Source: RGDT01 sp964630925
Lineage (GTDB): Bacteria > Planctomycetota > Planctomycetia > Gemmatales > Gemmataceae
DNA length: 64,000 nt
Direction of reading: 5' to 3'
NCBI GenBank assembly: GCA_964630925.1
Contig: CAZVZK010000048.1
Location: 1 to 64,000 of the forward strand
Both the position numbers and the translations under genes were made by a program. The notes under the pieces are model-generated. The model saw only the letters and a program-made list of their open reading frames with translations. It searched no databases and was not told the DNA's origin. Of the stretch, positions 60,129-64,000 are shown one piece after another (position 1 is the first letter of the stretch; the number at the start of each line of letters is the position of its first letter).

Positions 60129-60815
60129 ATGAAGCCGACAGCAGGACGCAGGGCCGGGACGCTGAACAACGGCGACCACATGAGCCAGCCGGAGTTCCAT
60201 CGCCGCTACCTGGGTTACCCGGACAGCACGAAGATCGAGCTGATCGGAGGGATCGTCTACATGTCCTCGCCCATGAAACGGCGGCACGGCACATCGTCCC
60301 CGGAGCTGTCCCTCGTGCTCACCCTTTACAAGGGCAGCACGCCGGGCGTCGAGACCGCCAACGACATGACGGCCATCCTCGACGACGAGGCGGAGCCGCA
60401 GCCCGACCACATGCTGCGCATCCTGACCGAGTACGGCGGGCAGTCACGCTACAACGAGGATGATTTCCTCGTCGGAGCACCGGAATTCGTGGCCGAGGTC
60501 GCCGACAGCTCGCGCTCCATCGACATGAACCGCAAGCGTCTGGACTACCTCGGCGCCGGCGTGCAGGAGTACCTCGTCTGGTGCCTGGAGGAGGCCGAGC
60601 TGCACTGGTTCCACTTCCCCTCGAAGAGGAAGCTCAAGGCGGACAGGGAGGGCCTGTGGAAGTCGCGCGTCTTCCCCGGCCTGTGGATCGACGGCCCCGC
60701 CCTGCTGGCCCGCGACACGGCACGCCTCGTCGCCGCCGTGCAGCGCGGCCTCGCCTCGGCGGAACATGCGCCGTTCGTCAAGCAACTGGCGGCCAGGCGT
60801 GGCCGCGTGAAGTGA
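60129..60815 (+). CDS. Uma2 family endonuclease-like protein
   Basis: A 228-residue Uma2 (DUF820) protein with a restriction-endonuclease-like core: KIELIGGIVYMSSPMKRRHG near the start, PEFVAEVADSSRSIDMNRKR with the Glu/Asp and Lys of a PD-(D/E)xK site, and RLDYLGAGVQEYLVWCLE. The N extension GTLNNGDHMSQPEF is typical of planctomycete members, which supports the ATG at 60129 over 60181. The family is large in planctomycetes and cyanobacteria; target unknown. It is the third member of the panC-mgtE-uma2 unit. Confidence 0.9.
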   Translation: MKPTAGRRAGTLNNGDHMSQPEFHRRYLGYPDSTKIELIGGIVYMSSPMKRRHGTSSPELSLVLTLYKGSTPGVETANDMTAILDDEAEPQPDHMLRILTEYGGQSRYNEDDFLVGAPEFVAEVADSSRSIDMNRKRLDYLGAGVQEYLVWCLEEAELHWFHFPSKRKLKADREGLWKSRVFPGLWIDGPALLARDTARLVAAVQRGLASAEHAPFVKQLAARRGRVK

Positions 60816-60822
60816 GCGGCGC

Positions 60823-60926
60823 TCAGCGTCCCGCCCACAGGCGGAACGCCGCCACCAGACCGGCGGCGCATGCCAGCGCCAAACCCCAGCAGCGCCGCCG
60901 GCAGAATCCAGTCGCCGTACTCGGAC
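60823..60926 (-). pseudogene. Duplicated tail of the Ser/Thr kinase gene
   Basis: About 100 bp on the minus strand match the 3' end of the kinase gene at 62353-62455, with roughly 90% identity and a one-base indel by eye. Both end in a tail coding GLALACAAGLVAAFRLWAGR, a membrane anchor. The start of a kinase is missing, so it is a fragment. Confidence 0.8.
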
Positions 60927-60958
60927 GACTCATGCGGCCCGGCCCGAGCCGATGGGAT

Positions 60959-61531
60959 TCACTCCGGCCACGGGTGCACGATGCCGAGAACGTTGACGAG
61001 GTGCCTGCGGACGGCGGCGTCGGTACAGTTGGACAGGCGGCGGAAGAATTGCGGCAGACGTGCGGCGGTGTCGGAGAAGACCGCGGGGCGTGGGCTGACA
61101 CCGTGGGCGATCTCGTGACGCTGCGTCATCGCGGATGAGAGGCGTTGGATGGCCTGATCCGGGGTGCAGTTCTGCCACCTCCAGGCCTGCCGGATGTCGG
61201 GCAGGCCGAAGGAGTCGGAGAGGAGCAGGCGGACGTTCTCGGGGCCGGGGTTATTGAACCGCCCGAGCTGGCCCCGGACGTGGGCGTTCAGGGCGGGCCA
61301 CGAGCCCAGCGGCGGCGCGGGCGGACGCAAGGCTTCCAGCGCCTCGCGGATCAGCTCCTCGATGTACGCCTCCCAGGCCGACACGCACATGACGACCACG
61401 GCCCGGTTCATCGGGGCGGTCCGCGCGAAGCCCTCACCCAGCTCCTCGCGCACCCGGAGCGCGACGCCCACCAGCGCGTCGGCGTCGCCGAGCAGGACCT
61501 CCAGGTGGGCGGCCAGGGCGTTGGACGGCAC
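60959..61531 (-). CDS. HEPN-domain protein, putative RNase
   Basis: A 190-residue protein of the HEPN superfamily. NRAVVVMCVSAWEAYIEELI is the typical RiboL-PSP-HEPN start, and the catalytic Rx4H motif is seen in QRHEIAHG near residue 140. HEPN nucleases act as toxins or defence effectors that cut RNA. GTG 61531 is chosen because GGGAGG lies seven bases upstream. It follows a 136-residue gene by 11 bases, so the pair is probably one operon. The target and the partner's role are unknown. Confidence 0.82.
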   Translation of the reverse strand: MPSNALAAHLEVLLGDADALVGVALRVREELGEGFARTAPMNRAVVVMCVSAWEAYIEELIREALEALRPPAPPLGSWPALNAHVRGQLGRFNNPGPENVRLLLSDSFGLPDIRQAWRWQNCTPDQAIQRLSSAMTQRHEIAHGVSPRPAVFSDTAARLPQFFRRLSNCTDAAVRRHLVNVLGIVHPWPE

Positions 61532-61542
61532 GGCGGGCCTCC

Positions 61543-61953
61543 CTAGACGGCGACGGCGGACGGCGGCACGAGTGCGTCCAAATCCAGCCCGCCGGCCTTC
61601 AATTTCGCCAGGCCGTCCTCCAAATCCTCCGCCAGAGCCGCCCGATGAGCCAGGCCGGAGAGGAGCCTGCCGGATGGCCACTCGCGGGCCAACCGTCGGC
61701 GATACGCCGGCCACTCTTCCAGGCGTAGCCCGCGGCTACCGAGGTCCGCCACGGCCAGGAGCACGTAGAGCCATTCCTCCGGCAGCGAGGAGAGGACCTC
61801 CTTCAACTTCTCCCGTTGCGGAGGGGGGGGGACTTCCTCCCCGTCCTCGACATACGGATAACCCTTGAGCCGCTTCGGCAGCTCCTCGTCCAGATACAGG
61901 CCGACCGCATAGGCGAGCGCGAGGATCTCGGGCACCTTCTCCGATAGCTTCAT
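61543..61953 (-). CDS. Hypothetical protein paired with the HEPN gene
   Basis: A 136-residue protein, helical, not recognised. It opens KLSEKVPEILALAYAVGLYL, has a proline-rich turn (VEDGEEVPPPPQREKL) and a helical C half (LAREWPSGRLLSGLAHRAAL). GGAGG lies eight bases before ATG 61953. Located first in a two-gene operon with a HEPN protein, it may be the antitoxin, but it has no nucleotidyltransferase motif as in the common MNT-HEPN pairs. Confidence 0.75.
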   Translation of the reverse strand: MKLSEKVPEILALAYAVGLYLDEELPKRLKGYPYVEDGEEVPPPPQREKLKEVLSSLPEEWLYVLLAVADLGSRGLRLEEWPAYRRRLAREWPSGRLLSGLAHRAALAEDLEDGLAKLKAGGLDLDALVPPSAVAV

Positions 61954-62065
61954 GGCGACACCTCCGAGCATCATCTCCACGTTACCGTTCACGCGACATC
62001 TGGAGTTAGACAAAATGAGACGGCGTCGGTAGCCACGGCGAGGGTGTGGGCGGCCTGACCACTTA

Positions 62066-62105
62066 CCCTGCAATGCAAATCCCGCAGGGGATTTGCATTT
62101 CAGGG
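62066..62105. repeat. 18-bp inverted repeat
   Basis: Arms 62066-62083 and 62088-62105 (CCCTG...AAATCCC with GGGATTTGCATT...) pair with one mismatch around a four-base loop. It lies between the HEPN operon start and the MITE-like element. The motif TGCAATGCAA recurs nearby at 62234-62248. Confidence 0.75.
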
Positions 62106-62113
62106 GGTATCTG

Positions 62114-62222
62114 GAGACTGCTGAAAAACTCGGTTTCGTCGACGTAAGTCCGTAAAGTTCGTGTCCCGCGAGGACGACTTTTACGGACTTACGTCGAGTC
62201 GAGGGGGTTTTTCAGCAGTCTC
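62114..62222. mobile_element. MITE-like element with 16-bp terminal inverted repeats
   Basis: A 109-bp element bounded by GAGACTGCTGAAAAAC and its complement GTTTTTCAGCAGTCTC. The interior is also largely palindromic (CGACGTAAGTCCGTAAA with TTTACGGACTTACGTCG). It has no coding capacity. The end sequence is typical of IS elements whose ends read ACTGCTGAAAAA. No clear target duplication was found. Confidence 0.75.
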
Positions 62223-62355
62223 GTCTGGGGGGGTGCAATGCAATGCAATCCGCCCCACCCCCGGCCACACCCGTGTCTACTTCCGTCCAATTCCCACACC
62301 CGCTGAACGGTTACCATCTCCATTCTAGCCCGCCGGCCGGCGATCCAAGCCGCCC

Positions 62356-63741
<1,386 letters not shown>

Positions 63742-63940
63742 GCACCCGCCGACGCGGACCGCCGCGCCGCTCGCCTCGGATCGCCCGTTCCGGTGATGAT
63801 CGGGTGTCACTCTACCGGACGTGAGCCGCCTTAGCAATGGAATTCAGTTGACGGCGCGGAACGATTCCCGTGTCCGCCCTCTGGACGCCCCGCTAGGATA
63901 CCCCCCGGCAGACCCCGTAATTTTCGGGCAGGAGAACCAC

Positions 63941-64000
63941 ATGAAGCGGCTCGTGGCGTTGTTGTTGGCAATCGGCATCCTCTTCGCTTCGACGGCGTCC
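63941..64000 (+). CDS. Start of an exported protein, cut by the window end
   Basis: ATG 63941 with GGAG at 63930-63933 begins KRLVALLLAIGILFASTAS, a signal peptide. The window ends after 20 codons, so the product is unknown. Confidence 0.6.
   Translation, partial: MKRLVALLLAIGILFASTAS

Overview
The window is a high-GC bacterial chromosome segment that looks planctomycete, most likely Gemmataceae. The evidence is a set of families typical of that group: a PSCyt1/DUF1549/DUF1553 cytochrome protein followed by a DUF1501 protein (4133-8348), a DUF1559 protein (32235-32984), an HYExAFE protein (33901-34443), a TIGR02996 domain fused to a sulfatase-modifying-factor domain (40961-41893), an MJ0042-type zinc finger on a beta-propeller protein (28375-32067), a TPR-CHAT protein (13738-16797) and a Ser/Thr kinase with a C-terminal anchor (62356-63741). 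Family assignments are made by reading the translations, not by database search.

Layout. 0.3-9.7 kb: oxidoreductases, the surface cytochrome pair and a GH5-like hydrolase. 9.7-12.4 kb (minus): an MqsRA-like toxin-antitoxin pair, a TlpA-like protein that lost one redox cysteine, and a DUF4058 protein. 12.5-16.8 kb (plus): a family 9 glycosyltransferase and the TPR-CHAT protease. 16.8-22.1 kb (minus): a four-gene signalling operon of unknown protein, double-ATPase KaiC-like protein and two PAS hybrid histidine kinases. 22.5-25.3 kb (minus): an outer-membrane beta-barrel candidate, a lipoprotein and a c-di-AMP synthase. 25.4-34.4 kb: envelope and cytochrome proteins, then a hisS-HYExAFE-TIM-barrel operon (to 35.8 kb), an M50 protease, a NUDIX hydrolase, YceI, a membrane protein and tRNA-Pro(CGG). 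39.3-39.8 kb holds gene debris. 39.8-55.3 kb: plant/chlamydia-type FabI, MsrA, AroH, a serine hydrolase, a HAD phosphatase, an ankyrin membrane protein, a probable pseudo-hydrolase, CysC with a newly read 45-residue gene, SMP-30, a redoxin with an in-frame UGA at its cysteine, a c-type cytochrome and a Rieske protein. 55.4-60.8 kb: a CYTH-PanC fusion, two tandem mgtE copies and a Uma2 nuclease. 60.8-64 kb: a duplicated kinase tail, a HEPN two-gene module, a MITE-like element and the kinase.

How the genes relate. The clearest functional units are the KaiC/histidine-kinase operon, the cyclase-lipoprotein pair, the cytochrome c-Rieske pair with overlapping start and stop, and the two candidate toxin modules. 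The clearest evolutionary story is at 55.4-60.8 kb: an ancestral panC-mgtE-uma2 order was tandemly duplicated, leaving a junction gene made of the uma2 start and the panC end. The 5' 807 bp of the two mgtE copies still look identical while their membrane domains differ. Several intergenic spaces hold large inverted arrays of short repeats.

The most unusual observation is the redoxin at 53702-54474: TGA stands where the first catalytic cysteine belongs, and a perfect hairpin lies at the distance expected of a bacterial selenocysteine insertion element. A one-base frameshift further on makes a decayed gene equally possible.
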